Shown: positions 34,729 through 44,444, numbered from the stretch's first letter. The stretch is DNA of 56,912 nucleotides from Halococcus agarilyticus (GCF_000334895.1 NZ_BAFM01000019.1:1-56912); one strand, 5' to 3'. The notes: generated from the letters alone by a model not told the origin. Program-made: numbers and translations.

Positions 34729-34807
34729 GCGACCGCTTCGACGGTCGCGGGCATAAACCCCGGTGCCGATCGGCCGCCGTCGCGTGGTCACGGCGGACGG
34801 CTGTGGA

Positions 34808-35881
34808 TCACTCCCCGTAGAACGCCTCCGGGCCGTGATCGTCCTGCCAGGCGAACGCGAACAGCCGACGGGTCGGCACCCGCGCGAGGTTTCGTCCGTC
34901 TGTGCTCTCGCCGGTCGCGCCGTTCCACCGCGTTCCGTCGCCGTCGAACGCGTGCGGGTCGTCGGTCGACGTGAACGCGTATCCGGGGCTCTCGAACGCG
35001 GCCATCCCGTCCGGCGTGGCGAACACCACGATCGGTAGGTCGCCAATCGTTACCGTGACGACCCCGCTTTCGGTCGTCGCGTCGTCGGTGGCCTCGTCTT
35101 CCGGCCCTCGTGCGTTCTCGCGGTCGGCGTCGGCCCCGACGACGCGCGAGCGCGGGACGCCGAGGGCCGTTCCGTCGCGCTCGATCCCGAGCACGATCTC
35201 CTTGGGGGCGAGGTCGTCGCGGCCCCACTCGCGCGAGCCGTCGCCGCGGTGGGCCGCGAGCCCGAACCCGTCGCCCGCGAAGTATCGCTCGTAGGGGGCG
35301 GCGTCGTACTCGATCGGGGCCATCTCGGGGCCGTCGCCGCTCGCCTCGCTCCGGCCGCCCGGCGGCACGAGCACCCCTCCACCCCTGTGATCCCGACGAA
35401 ACCGCTCGACGGTGGTCACGCTTGCGGGGAGCACGGTGAGCGCCCGCCCCTCGAACTCGCCCGCGATACACTCGCCGAGCGACTGCTTCCACTCGGAGTC
35501 GGTCTCGCGGTCGTAGAGCACGAGGTCGTCGTCGGCGAGCTTGCCCGACACGCCGAAAGACAGCACGAGGCTGTCTTTCGAGCCTCCGCTCGTGTCACTC
35601 TCGGAGACCCCGAACTCCAGGGCTCGTCCGTCCACGGTTCGGTCGTAGACGACCGCGCTCGCACACAGCGGGCACCACGTCACCGCGATCGGCCGTCCCG
35701 CGACCTCGTCGTTGACGATCTCGTGGTAGTGGAGGATCCCGAGCGGGTACGCCCGAGCGGGCGCGCCCTCGAAATCGATCACGATGGCCTCGTCGTCCGG
35801 GTCACCGTCGTAGGTTTCGGCGAACGCGGGTTCGTCGATGCTCGGGATCGCGTCGCGCGGCACGACATCGCGGACGTTCAT
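34808..35881 (-). CDS. DUF3179 domain-containing protein
   Basis: 357 aa. The core has VDFEG-like strands and the diagnostic PIAVTWCPLCASAVVYDRTV (CPLC) plus VLYDRETDSEWKQSLGECIA, which define DUF3179. There is no clear signal peptide. Function of the family is unknown. The ATG at 35881 is used; the longer frame adds a Trp-rich stretch unlike the family. A GTTTTCATC element sits about 25 nt upstream. Confidence 0.85.
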   Translation of the reverse strand: MNVRDVVPRDAIPSIDEPAFAETYDGDPDDEAIVIDFEGAPARAYPLGILHYHEIVNDEVAGRPIAVTWCPLCASAVVYDRTVDGRALEFGVSESDTSGGSKDSLVLSFGVSGKLADDDLVLYDRETDSEWKQSLGECIAGEFEGRALTVLPASVTTVERFRRDHRGGGVLVPPGGRSEASGDGPEMAPIEYDAAPYERYFAGDGFGLAAHRGDGSREWGRDDLAPKEIVLGIERDGTALGVPRSRVVGADADRENARGPEDEATDDATTESGVVTVTIGDLPIVVFATPDGMAAFESPGYAFTSTDDPHAFDGDGTRWNGATGESTDGRNLARVPTRRLFAFAWQDDHGPEAFYGE

Positions 35882-36072
35882 GGCCGGCGTAGGGAGCCAT
35901 CGATGAAAACACCACGCCCGCCCCGTGAGGCGCAAAAGATTAGAAGAGAGATATTTCGATCGTGGAGCGGGATGACCGATCCACCGAACGACGGTGTCGT
36001 AACGCTAAAGGGTCGAACATTCGTCTAGACGACTAACATGAACATCGTACGAGGATTTCGGAGGGGATCACG

Positions 36073-36759
36073 TTGGGTGTCGAGGTAAGGGAGTCGCCGG
36101 TCTCGGCCGAAGCGTTCGAGGCGATGGAGGCGTTCGTCGGCGATTACCTCGCGGCCAGCGTCAACAACGAGGAGGAGGGTGGCCGGATGCGGTGGTACCC
36201 GTGGCATTCGGCGGCGTACCGGTTCAACCACATCCGAAACGTGGTCGCGATCGCCACCGAGATCGCCGAAGCCGAGGGCGCGAACGTCGACGTGGTCCGG
36301 GTGGCCGCGTTGTTCCACGACGTCTCGAAGCTCGAAGCCGAACAGGACTACCACGCCGAGGCGGGCGCACGCGTCGCACGCGAGTACCTCGACTCCCAGG
36401 GCGAGTACCCCGATTCGTTCGTCGAGGAGGTGTGTACGGCGGTCGCGGATCACTCCTACCAGGGCCCGCTCGGCGAGCTCCCGCTCGAAACCCGGTGTCT
36501 CATCGAGGCCGACCTGCTCGACAAGGTGGGGGCGAACGGCGCGATACTGCTGGTGCTCCGGATGGGCTACGAGTCCCGAACCCACATGGACGCCGCCGAG
36601 ATGGTCGATCGGGTGACCGAGCGCGGCGAGAGCGTGGCCTCGCGGGTCGAGAGCGACGAGGCCGTGAGCATCGCCCACCAGCGCCGCAAGCGGGTGACGT
36701 GGCTGCGCGAGTGGCTCGAAGACGAGGTCGCCGGGATGGACGTCGACGGCGAGGAGTGA
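36073..36759 (+). CDS. HD domain phosphohydrolase
   Basis: 228 aa from a TTG at 36073, preceded by GGAGGGG at about 36058-36066, which can serve as a ribosome-binding site. The HD motifs are RFNHIRNVVAIATEIAEAEG (His), VAALFHDVSKLEAEQDYHAE (His-Asp) and TAVADHSYQGPLGELPLETR (His). Metal-dependent hydrolases of this group cleave nucleotides or phosphodiesters; substrate unknown. The next in-frame ATG (36124) would still retain the HD core, so the N-terminus is uncertain. Confidence 0.83.
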   Translation: MGVEVRESPVSAEAFEAMEAFVGDYLAASVNNEEEGGRMRWYPWHSAAYRFNHIRNVVAIATEIAEAEGANVDVVRVAALFHDVSKLEAEQDYHAEAGARVAREYLDSQGEYPDSFVEEVCTAVADHSYQGPLGELPLETRCLIEADLLDKVGANGAILLVLRMGYESRTHMDAAEMVDRVTERGESVASRVESDEAVSIAHQRRKRVTWLREWLEDEVAGMDVDGEE

Positions 36760-36769
36760 GCCGCCGAGC

Positions 36770-37462
36770 TCACGCGAGCGATCCGCCGAGCACCGACGTC
36801 GCCTCGCCCAGGAAGACGAGTCCGAACACCGCGAGCACGAGCGCGCTCGCGTAGGCTATCGTCGGCCCGACGCCGGTCGCCCGGCGTTCGGCCGCAACGA
36901 GGGTCGCCGGAAACCCCACGATCCAGACCACGATCCCGGCGAAGAAGCCGACGAGGAGCGTCGGGCTTCCCGTAGAGACCACGAGCACGCCCGAGAGCGC
37001 CTCGCCGATCGACGGCAGCGCCGCGAGCACGTCGATCCGGCCCGGTTCGAGCAGGCCGACGCCGACGGTGAGCCAGAAGACGATCTGGTAGGGGTTGGTG
37101 AGCGCGAGCACGAACGCCTTCCGGAACCCTCGCGAGCCCTCGGGGGCCGCCTCCGCGGTCGAAGCGGTCGCGTCCCGCGCCGCGGTGTAGGCGAAATAGA
37201 GCATCAACGCACCGCCGACCGCGAACGCGAGGCCGCGCACGACCGGGAACCGCTCGACCACCGCGACCGCGCCGAACAGGGCAAGGACGAAGAAGCAGGC
37301 GTCCGCGGTCAGCGCGCCGAGTCCCGCCCAAAAGCCCGCGGTCCACCCCCTGAGAACGCTCTCCTCGGCGATGATCGCGTTCATCGGGCCAGGCGGCGCG
37401 GCGATCGCCAGTCCGAACACCGCGCCGGCGAGCACCGTCGTCACGGCTTCGAGAACCGCCAT
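36770..37462 (-). CDS. LysE family exporter
   Basis: 230 aa with six predicted helices. The N-terminus GLAIAAPPGPMNAIIAEESV carries the LysE/RhtB PPGP signature, and ALTNPYQIVFWLTVGVGLL holds the conserved NP. The family exports amino acids or related metabolites. An Lrp-type regulator gene lies 340 nt upstream on the same strand, a pairing common for amino-acid exporters, so control by that regulator is likely. Confidence 0.88.
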   Translation of the reverse strand: MAVLEAVTTVLAGAVFGLAIAAPPGPMNAIIAEESVLRGWTAGFWAGLGALTADACFFVLALFGAVAVVERFPVVRGLAFAVGGALMLYFAYTAARDATASTAEAAPEGSRGFRKAFVLALTNPYQIVFWLTVGVGLLEPGRIDVLAALPSIGEALSGVLVVSTGSPTLLVGFFAGIVVWIVGFPATLVAAERRATGVGPTIAYASALVLAVFGLVFLGEATSVLGGSLA

Positions 37463-37801
37463 CGGCTACGCTCGTCGGATGGCCCGATCGAGACTGTTCG
37501 CGAGACCGACGCGTGCAGGCGTCTTCGGCGTCATCGTCCCGTGTACGACGGTCGGCGTGAATAAGGTGTTCATCGTGTTGATACGTGTCAACGCGGTTCG
37601 GTCGCCCGAGCGAGAGAGGAGTGAAGAGCCGGGGACCGTGCCCACGGTGGCGTCAGCCGTCGTGGGCGGCTCTCCGGTGCGCACGAGTCCGAAGACACCG
37701 TCGCCATCGAAACGCGGCCGAGTCACGTCGGCGGGCCCGACGAGCCGACCATCGTGGCTGCTCCGAAGGCAATCCACTATCGTCTCGGTCGACTCCCGCA
37801 G
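37463..37801. other. Intergenic region between lysE and lrp with a palindrome and a short ORF
   Basis: No firm gene. At 37577-37592 lies the near-perfect palindrome GTTGATACGTGTCAAC. A 35-codon frame begins at 37573 on the minus strand (MNTLFTPTVVHGTMTPKTPA...) and stops at 37466, three bases before the lysE start codon, so it could be a leader or upstream ORF. The longer 103-codon frame lacks haloarchaeal character. Confidence 0.4.
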
Positions 37802-38275
37802 TTATTCCTCGTGCTGGCTCTCGAACCCGGAGTACGGGCTGCGATGGGTGTTCCGGATCAGATCCTCGTCCGAAACCCCGAGGCCGAGCTCGTCCAGCTC
37901 CTCCCCGATCCGGCTGAGATCGTCGCCATCGACGCCGATCGCGCGGACGAGCACGTTCGCCTCGCCGGTCATCACTTCCTGTACCTCCACGACACCGGGG
38001 ACGTCGGCTGCCGCCGCTGCGAGCTCCTCGCGTTCCGGAATCGGAGCCGTACAGACGATGAGCGTGTACAGTTGGAATCCCGCGGCCTCGTAGTCGACGT
38101 CCGCGTGGTAGCCGCTGATCACCTCGTCCGATTCGAGTCGCTGGATGCGGTTCCGAACGGTGCTCGCCGACACGTCGAGCGACGCTGCGATGTCACTCGA
38201 CGAGGTGTGCCGCCCGTCCTCCTGGAGCGCATGCAGTATCCGTCCATCCAGGGCGTCGAGGTCACGGATCGCCAT
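37802..38275 (-). CDS. Lrp/AsnC family transcriptional regulator
   Basis: 157 aa. N-terminal helix-turn-helix: LDALDGRILHALQEDGRHTS and ASLDVSASTVRNRIQRLESD. The C-terminal RAM/ACT-type sensor domain (YTLIVCTAPIPEREELAAAA, VPGVVEVQEVMTGEANVLVR) binds amino acids in this family. A TGTTAATG box ~26-30 nt upstream supports the ATG at 38275. It probably controls the LysE exporter in response to an amino acid. Confidence 0.9.
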   Translation of the reverse strand: MAIRDLDALDGRILHALQEDGRHTSSSDIAASLDVSASTVRNRIQRLESDEVISGYHADVDYEAAGFQLYTLIVCTAPIPEREELAAAAADVPGVVEVQEVMTGEANVLVRAIGVDGDDLSRIGEELDELGLGVSDEDLIRNTHRSPYSGFESQHEE

Positions 38276-38440
38276 TCACCCCTGCGTTCGCTACCCTCGC
38301 CATTAACACTGTCCACCGAGTTCTATCAGAACAGCAGTTGCGAGATACTCTCACATCGATCCGATACGACGGTACATGTGCTCCCGGACGATCGCTGCTT
38401 TCTAACGTGTGGAGCGAGAAACGAGTCGCACCCATAGTCA

Positions 38441-39556
38441 ATGAACGCAACCGAGATCGGTGTCCGGCTCGTTGCCGGTGTCTTGCTCGTCCTCGCGAAC
38501 GGGTTCTTCGTCACCATCGAGTTCGCCCTCACCCGTGCGCGACAGTACTCGGAGTCGGCGTTCGTCGAGCCAGGTGTTCGCGGTCTCGAACGCGCGTGGG
38601 CGATGACCGAGGAGCTCGAGATCTACCTCACGGGTTGTCAGGTCGGGATCACCGCGGCCAGCGTCTCGCTGGGTATCGTGGCCGAACCGGCGCTCGCGGC
38701 GATCTTCGAGCCGCTGTTTAGCGGGACGGTTCTCGCGTCGATCGGCGCGGGCGTGCTCTTGGCGTTCCTCATCGTGAGCCTGGTACACAAGGTCTATGGC
38801 GAGCAGACCCCCACCTACCTCGGCGTCGAGCGCTCGAAGCAGGTCTGTCGGTACGGCGCGACCCCGCTGTACTGGTTCACGCGGAGCATCCGACCGATCC
38901 TCGATCTCGGTGATATAGTCGCGAAATGGACGCTCAAACTGTTCGGCGTGGAGATGACCGGCGCGTGGCTCGAATCAGAGGTCGACGTGATCGAGGGCCG
39001 TGCGGATCTCCACCGCCAGCTGGGATCGGTGCTCGCCGAGGGCGACCTTCCCGAGGAGCGCCACGAGGAGGTGATGAACGCGTTGGCTGTGGGTGAGATG
39101 ACCGTTCGGAACGTCATGGTGCCGCGCGAGGAAATCGCCGCGCTCTCGACCGAGAACACACCCGCGGAGAACGTCGCAATCGTCGAGGACAACCCCCACC
39201 TCCGGTTCCCGTTGTTCGGCGATGACGACGGTGATCTCCGTGGGATCGTCTATCTGGCGGAGCTCACCAACCACTTCGAGGCGTTCCGGGACGGCGAGAC
39301 CGGGATCGAGGAGATTGCCGCGCCGCCAATGACGCTGCCGGCCGACGAGGAGGTCAGCGACGCGATCGACCGGTTCCAAGACGAGAATCAGGAACTCGCG
39401 CTCGTGACAGAGGACGGCGAGATCGTCGGCCTCCTCACCGCCACCGACGCCTTCGAGGAGGTCATGGGCGAGCTCGAAGACCCCATCGATGTCTACGATC
39501 AAGCACGGAACCGGGAGAACTCGCTGGGCATCGATTCATCAGGTGATCCGACGTGA
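38441..39556 (+). CDS. CNNM/CorC-HlyC family transporter (DUF21-CBS), tandem copy 1
   Basis: 371 aa. The DUF21 membrane domain (VLANGFFVTIEFALTRARQY, GCQVGITAASVSLGIVAEPA, three to four helices) is followed by paired CBS domains (GEMTVRNVMVPREEIAALST and LALVTEDGEIVGLLTATDAF). Family members transport or control Mg2+/Co2+ and sense nucleotides through CBS. The usual C-terminal CorC_HlyC domain is absent. A paralogue follows 73 nt downstream. Confidence 0.9.
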   Translation: MNATEIGVRLVAGVLLVLANGFFVTIEFALTRARQYSESAFVEPGVRGLERAWAMTEELEIYLTGCQVGITAASVSLGIVAEPALAAIFEPLFSGTVLASIGAGVLLAFLIVSLVHKVYGEQTPTYLGVERSKQVCRYGATPLYWFTRSIRPILDLGDIVAKWTLKLFGVEMTGAWLESEVDVIEGRADLHRQLGSVLAEGDLPEERHEEVMNALAVGEMTVRNVMVPREEIAALSTENTPAENVAIVEDNPHLRFPLFGDDDGDLRGIVYLAELTNHFEAFRDGETGIEEIAAPPMTLPADEEVSDAIDRFQDENQELALVTEDGEIVGLLTATDAFEEVMGELEDPIDVYDQARNRENSLGIDSSGDPT

Positions 39557-39629
39557 TCGAGACCTCCGGAGTCCGACGGTTTCGCGTATCGAGTGACACG
39601 ATGCCTTCGACCCGATCGTTCACGGGGCT

Positions 39630-40739
39630 ATGGCGATGAACCCGACCGAGCTCACCATCCGACTCGTCGCGGGGGTCGCGTTGATCCTCGCCAACGGCTT
39701 TTTCGTCGCCATCGAGTTCGGCCTGACGCGCGCCCAGCAGTACACCGAATCGGAGTTCGTCGAACCGGGGGTTGCCGGTCTCGAACGCGCGTGGGAGATG
39801 ACCGAGAGCTTGGAGATCTACCTGACTAGCTGTCAGGTCGGGATCACCTCTTCGAGCATCGCGGTCGGTATCGTGGCCGAGCCCGCGCTCGCAGCCATCT
39901 TCGAGCCGCTGTTCGGCGGGACGGTTCTCGCGTCGTTCGGTGCGGGAGCGATTCTCGCGTTTCTCATCATCAACCTCCTCCATCTCACCCACGGGGAGCA
40001 AGCACCGACCTATCTGGGGGTCGAGCGCTCGAAGCAGGTGTGTCGGTACGGCGCGACGCCGCTGTACTGGTTCACGCGGATCACCTGGCCGGTCATCACG
40101 TTTGGAGATGGGGCGGCGAAGTGGACGCTCGGGCTGTTCGGCGTGGAGATGACCGGCGCGTGGCTCGAATCCGGCGAGGACGAGGTCGAGGGGCGTGCGG
40201 ACCTCTACAAGCGCTTCGAATCGGTGCTCGACGAGAGCGACATCGACGACGAACGGCGCGAGGAGGTGATGAACGCGCTCGTCGCCGGCGACGCACCGGT
40301 ACAGGGGATCATGATCCCGCGCGAAGACATCGCCGCGCTGTCGACCGAGAACACCTTCGAGGAGAACCTCGTGATCATGGAGGACCACTCACGGTCTCGC
40401 TACCCGCTTCTCGGGGAAGACGAGAACGATTTCCGCGGGATCGTCTACCTTCCCGCGATCACGAACAACTTCGATGCCCTCCTGAACGACGAGATCGGCA
40501 TCGAGGCGGTCGCTGCGCCGACGATGACGCTACCGGCCGACGAGGAGATCAGCGACGCGGTCGACCGGTTCCAGGCCGAAAACCAGGAGCTCGCGCTGGT
40601 CGAGGACGGTGGAGAGATCGTCGGACTGTTGACCGCAACCGATGCCTTCGAGGAGGTCATGGGCGACATCGAGGATCCGATCGACGAGACACAGAGAACC
40701 GAACGCCGGAGCAGCCACGGGCGGTCAACGGGGTCCTGA
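39630..40739 (+). CDS. CNNM/CorC-HlyC family transporter (DUF21-CBS), tandem copy 2
   Basis: 369 aa. Nearly collinear with the upstream gene: VALILANGFFVAIEFGLTRA, CQVGITSSSIAVGIVAEPAL, YLGVERSKQVCRYGATPLYW and the CBS segment VEDGGEIVGLLTATDAFEEV recur. Differences cluster in the CBS region and at the C-terminal tail. A second ATG six bases in (39636) is possible. Likely a recent tandem duplication giving two subunits or isoforms. Confidence 0.9.
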   Translation: MAMNPTELTIRLVAGVALILANGFFVAIEFGLTRAQQYTESEFVEPGVAGLERAWEMTESLEIYLTSCQVGITSSSIAVGIVAEPALAAIFEPLFGGTVLASFGAGAILAFLIINLLHLTHGEQAPTYLGVERSKQVCRYGATPLYWFTRITWPVITFGDGAAKWTLGLFGVEMTGAWLESGEDEVEGRADLYKRFESVLDESDIDDERREEVMNALVAGDAPVQGIMIPREDIAALSTENTFEENLVIMEDHSRSRYPLLGEDENDFRGIVYLPAITNNFDALLNDEIGIEAVAAPTMTLPADEEISDAVDRFQAENQELALVEDGGEIVGLLTATDAFEEVMGDIEDPIDETQRTERRSSHGRSTGS

Positions 40740-40865
40740 CCAGTAACGAATCCCCACAGCGTGATATTGCAGTACGGAACCCGTCCTGCATTCTGTCTCG
40801 ATGGCCCGAGTACGAAATCGCCCGACACCGACCCACCAACGACCGTCTCCACGAGAACGAAGTCG

Positions 40866-42056
40866 TTAGACGCCTTTCCCCATCAGGTGGCTCCGGAGGA
40901 TGTCGTCCTCCTTGTTACCGGTGGCGGTGTTCATGAGCACCACCGTGTCGTCGCTCTCGAACTCGTCCCGCTCGGCGAGCTCCCACGCACCGCTCGCGGC
41001 CGCCGCGCAGGTCGCGCCCATCTCGATCCCCTCGTGCTGGGCCACCGTGATCGCGCTGTCGAGGATGTCCTCGTCGGGGGTCGCGACCGCGCCGCCCTCC
41101 GACTCGCGGAGCGCGTCGAGGATCAGCGGGCTCGCCCCGGGGTCGGGAATCTCGATCCCGCCACAGATCGTGTCGGGCGTATCCCACGTCTCGTGGATCG
41201 CGTCGCCCTCGTTCCACGCCTCGACGATCGGCGCGCAGCCGCTCGACTGGGCGGCGTACATCGCGGGCAGGTCGTCGGTGAGCCCGAGGTCGTGGAACTC
41301 CTTCGCGCCCTTGTGCATCCCGACGAGGCCTACACCGCCGCCGGTGGGGTAGACGATCCGGTCCGGGACTGCCCAGTCGAGCTGTTCTGCGATCTCGTAG
41401 TACATCGTCTTCTTGCCCTCGTGGCGGTACGGCGTCGTGAACGAACTCGTGGAGTACCAGTCCTCGCCTGCCATCGCGTCGGCGCAGGCCGCGGCGGCGT
41501 CCTCGAAGCGGCCCTCGACCACGGTCATGTCGCCGCCGTGGACGTTGATCATCGCCTTGTTGACGAAGTTCGCCCGTGAGGGGACGAACACGTGCGAGTC
41601 GAGGCCCGCACGGGCGGCGTACGCCGCGGCCGACTGACCGGCGTTGCCAGCCGACGTGAGCACGATGTCGCTCGCGCCGTGTTCGCGCGCGGCCGACACC
41701 GCGAGCGCGTGGCCGCGGTCCTTGAACGAGCCCGTCGGGTTCCGGCCCTCGTCCTTGATGAGTAGTCGTGAGACGCCGAGTTCGTCGGCGAGCGCGGGAC
41801 ACTCGATCAAGGGGGTGGTACCCTCGTCCATCGTCACCGCCGCCGCGCGCGGGATCGGGAGGAGTTCCTCGTAGCGCCACTGGCCATCGAACGGCCTGGC
41901 GTCAAGGTCCGTCTGTGTGAGATCGAGCTCCGCGTAGTCGTAGCGTGGATTGAGGATGCCACCGCACTCGGGACAGTCGTGAGTCACCGACTCGGCGTCG
42001 AACCGCTCGCCGCAGTCGGTGCATCCGAGCCCGTCGAACGCCGCGGTCGTCTCCAT
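40866..42056 (-). CDS. thrC: Threonine synthase
   Basis: 396 aa. An N-terminal zinc ribbon (LGCTDCGERFD, HDCPECGGILN) precedes the PLP domain. The PLP lysine lies in GRNPTGSFKDRGHALAVSAA and the phosphate loop in YPTGGGVGLVGMHKG. It converts O-phosphohomoserine to threonine. The zinc-ribbon form is common in archaea. Other PLP lyases with the same fold (e.g. cysteate synthase) are less likely. Confidence 0.9.
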   Translation of the reverse strand: METTAAFDGLGCTDCGERFDAESVTHDCPECGGILNPRYDYAELDLTQTDLDARPFDGQWRYEELLPIPRAAAVTMDEGTTPLIECPALADELGVSRLLIKDEGRNPTGSFKDRGHALAVSAAREHGASDIVLTSAGNAGQSAAAYAARAGLDSHVFVPSRANFVNKAMINVHGGDMTVVEGRFEDAAAACADAMAGEDWYSTSSFTTPYRHEGKKTMYYEIAEQLDWAVPDRIVYPTGGGVGLVGMHKGAKEFHDLGLTDDLPAMYAAQSSGCAPIVEAWNEGDAIHETWDTPDTICGGIEIPDPGASPLILDALRESEGGAVATPDEDILDSAITVAQHEGIEMGATCAAAASGAWELAERDEFESDDTVVLMNTATGNKEDDILRSHLMGKGV

Positions 42057-42194
42057 ACGCTTCGGAGCATCGCCGGCGACAAATGGGTTCCCGTCCGCTC
42101 ATCGTTGTCGACGAAACCGACCCGAATCGGTATCGCCAACACTACTCCGAGTCGCCAGTCTCGATACGGCTTCCGAGACCGCACTGTTGCCGAC

Positions 42195-42365
42195 GCAAGT
42201 GAGAACCGCAAGCCACACGCCTCCCCAGCCGACTGCGCTCCTCGCTCGCTTCGCTCGCTGTGGTGCTCATCCCTCGCACGAGAGTTGCACGGCGCTCCGC
42301 CGGAGCGCCGCGCAGCCGTGCGCCAACCGCACGGTTGTGTCTCCAGTTCGTGACACGCCGTCCGG
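42195..42365. repeat. Dispersed CG-rich intergenic repeat, copy D
   Basis: The gap 42057-42407 has no gene. It contains ccacacgcctccccagccga, then tcctcgctcgcttcgctcgc, then tcatccctcgcac, then the hairpin cggcgctccgccggagcgccg (42289-42309) and gccaaccgcacggt. The same phrases occur in copies A, C, E and F. Confidence 0.6.
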
Positions 42366-42407
42366 ACCGATGGGAGGCGTTTTGTTCCCGGCGGTCGGAG
42401 CCGATCC

Positions 42408-43697
42408 ATGACCCGGGTCATCGTCGTCGGCGGCGGGCTCGCGGGCCTGGTCGCGGCCCGTCACCTCGGCCGCGCGGGGATCGACGTCCAGATGTTCGAG
42501 CGCCGAGAGGCGGTCGGCGGCCGCGTTCGGAGCCGCCACGAGGACGGGTTCGTTCTCGATCGTGGCTTCCAGGTGTTGTTCACGGCCTACCCCGCCGCGA
42601 AGCGCGAACTCGATCTCTCCTCCCTCGACCTCCGCGAGTTCACGCCCGGCGCGACGATCGCGCGGCCGGGACACCGAACCACCCTCGCCGACCCGCTCCG
42701 CGATCCCGGCTCGCTCACCGAAACGCTGTTCAACCGCGATCCCACGCTCTTCGACAAGCTCCGGGTGCTCTCGCTCCGCCGCGAGTTCGGCGAACGGGAC
42801 GAGGCCGACCTGTTCACGGGCGAGGACCGATCGATCCGCGCACTCCTCGCCGATCGGGGATTCTCGGAGCCGTTCGTCGAGCGGTTTTTCGCCCCCTTCT
42901 ACGGCGGGATCACGCTCGATCGGAGCCTCTCGACCTCGGCCGCGGTGTTCGGCTACACCTTCCGGATGCTCGCCGAGGGATCGATCGCGATCCCCGCCGA
43001 CGGAATGGGCGCGATCCCCGCACAGCTCGCCGACGCCGCCCGCGACGCCGGAGCCGAAATCGCGCTCGATACGCCGGTCGAGACGATCGAAACCGATGGT
43101 TCGGCCGGTGAGAACGTTGCCTCGAACAGCGGCGCGACCGTCGAGACCGATAGCGAGACCCACACGGCGGACGCGGTCGTGGTCGCCACCGATCCACGGG
43201 CCGCCAGGGACCTCACCGGCGTCGCGTCGATCCCGACCGACGCCCGCGGCTGCGTGACCCAGTACTTCTCCTTCCCCACTCACGACGCGCTCGACACCGG
43301 TCGGAAACTCCTGCTCAACGCCGAAGAGGACGGCCCGAACCACGTCGCACCGCTTTCGGCGGTGGCCTCCGAGTACGCTCCCGAGGGCCGGGAACTCCTG
43401 AGCGCGACCTTTCTCGGCAATCCCGACGAGAGCGACGACGAACTCGCCAGACAGGTCGAGCGGACGCTCGCAGCGTGGTACCCCGAGCGACGCTTCGACG
43501 ACCTCGCCCATCTCCACACCGACCGGATCCCGTTCGCTCAGATCGCTCAGCCGCCTGGCTTCTATCGCGACACGCCGGCCGTCGACGCTCCGGATGGATC
43601 GGTCTATCTCGCCGGCGATCACACCCGGTGGTCGTCGATCCACGCCGCGATGGACAGCGGTCGCGCGGCCGCCCGCGCGGTCCTCGACTCAGAGTAG
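42408..43697 (+). CDS. FAD-dependent amine-oxidase/phytoene-desaturase-like oxidoreductase
   Basis: 429 aa. The N-terminal FAD motif VIVVGGGLAGLVAARHLGRA with the E of FERREAVGGRVRS is a Rossmann dinucleotide fold. The C-terminal FAD segment is GSVYLAGDHTRWSSIHAAMD. The family covers protoporphyrinogen oxidase, phytoene desaturase and amine oxidases; substrate cannot be chosen. Its 3' end overlaps the convergent metallophosphoesterase gene by nine bases. Confidence 0.87.
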   Translation: MTRVIVVGGGLAGLVAARHLGRAGIDVQMFERREAVGGRVRSRHEDGFVLDRGFQVLFTAYPAAKRELDLSSLDLREFTPGATIARPGHRTTLADPLRDPGSLTETLFNRDPTLFDKLRVLSLRREFGERDEADLFTGEDRSIRALLADRGFSEPFVERFFAPFYGGITLDRSLSTSAAVFGYTFRMLAEGSIAIPADGMGAIPAQLADAARDAGAEIALDTPVETIETDGSAGENVASNSGATVETDSETHTADAVVVATDPRAARDLTGVASIPTDARGCVTQYFSFPTHDALDTGRKLLLNAEEDGPNHVAPLSAVASEYAPEGRELLSATFLGNPDESDDELARQVERTLAAWYPERRFDDLAHLHTDRIPFAQIAQPPGFYRDTPAVDAPDGSVYLAGDHTRWSSIHAAMDSGRAAARAVLDSE

Positions 43698-44378
43698 CTC
43701 CCGGAACGCACCCAGGGGAGGGAATTCGACCGTCTCCTCCGCGTCCTCGTCGCGGACCACGGGCCGGAACCGATCGATGTCGGTGACCAGCGGCGAGCGT
43801 TCGAGCGTTCCGCGACCGTGGCCACCGTTGACCGCGACGCCGCCCGCGAGCCGGGTGAACGCCGGGAGAACCAGCACGTCCGCGCCGCAGTAGACGCCGT
43901 TGCCGAGGAGATAGCAGGGCCAGTCGTCGCCCTCGATAGCGATCTTCGGGTGGTCGTGACCGACGACGTATCGCTCGGCCTCGCGCTCGGGCGGTTCGTG
44001 GCCGTGGAGAATGGTCGTTTCTCCCGCAGAGAACGCGGCCGGGGCCGGGCCGTCCCAGACCCCATCGAGCATCGTATCGTGGTTGCCCGATGTGATGACC
44101 AGCCGTGCGCCAGCCTCCTCGACGCCTGCTTTGACCTCCCGAAACGTCTCGCGCGCCGCGGCCGGAACGTGTGAAAAGGCGTGGAGCACGTCGCCAGCGA
44201 GGACGACCGTCGCGGGCGAAAACCGCTCGCACAGCGCGCCGATCCGCGACGGAACGTCGGTCTCGGGGAGCGGCACCTCGACGTTCGCGCTCGCGCCGCG
44301 CCCGAGATGGAGGTCCGCGAGCACGAGCGTATCGCTCTCGGGGAGGTGGACCGCCCGGTCCGCGAACGCCACGTCCAT
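43689..44378 (-). CDS. Metallophosphoesterase (ligase-associated/archaeal type)
   Basis: 229 aa. Metal-binding motifs: LVLADLHLGRG (DxH), VVLAGDVLHAF (GDxxH), ITSGNHD (GNHD) and LHGHEPPE plus VVGHDHP (GHxH). This is the compact archaeal calcineurin-like phosphoesterase group. Substrate unknown. An in-frame GTG at 44447 would lengthen it by 23 residues; ATG at 44378 gives the common family start, so the N-terminus is unsettled. Confidence 0.87.
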   Translation of the reverse strand: MDVAFADRAVHLPESDTLVLADLHLGRGASANVEVPLPETDVPSRIGALCERFSPATVVLAGDVLHAFSHVPAAARETFREVKAGVEEAGARLVITSGNHDTMLDGVWDGPAPAAFSAGETTILHGHEPPEREAERYVVGHDHPKIAIEGDDWPCYLLGNGVYCGADVLVLPAFTRLAGGVAVNGGHGRGTLERSPLVTDIDRFRPVVRDEDAEETVEFPPLGAFRELL

Positions 44379-44444
44379 CACCCGGCCTCCGGGCGCGAAA
44401 CGGATAGCCCCGACGAACGGATGCGACTCGTTACCGCCTTTCGT

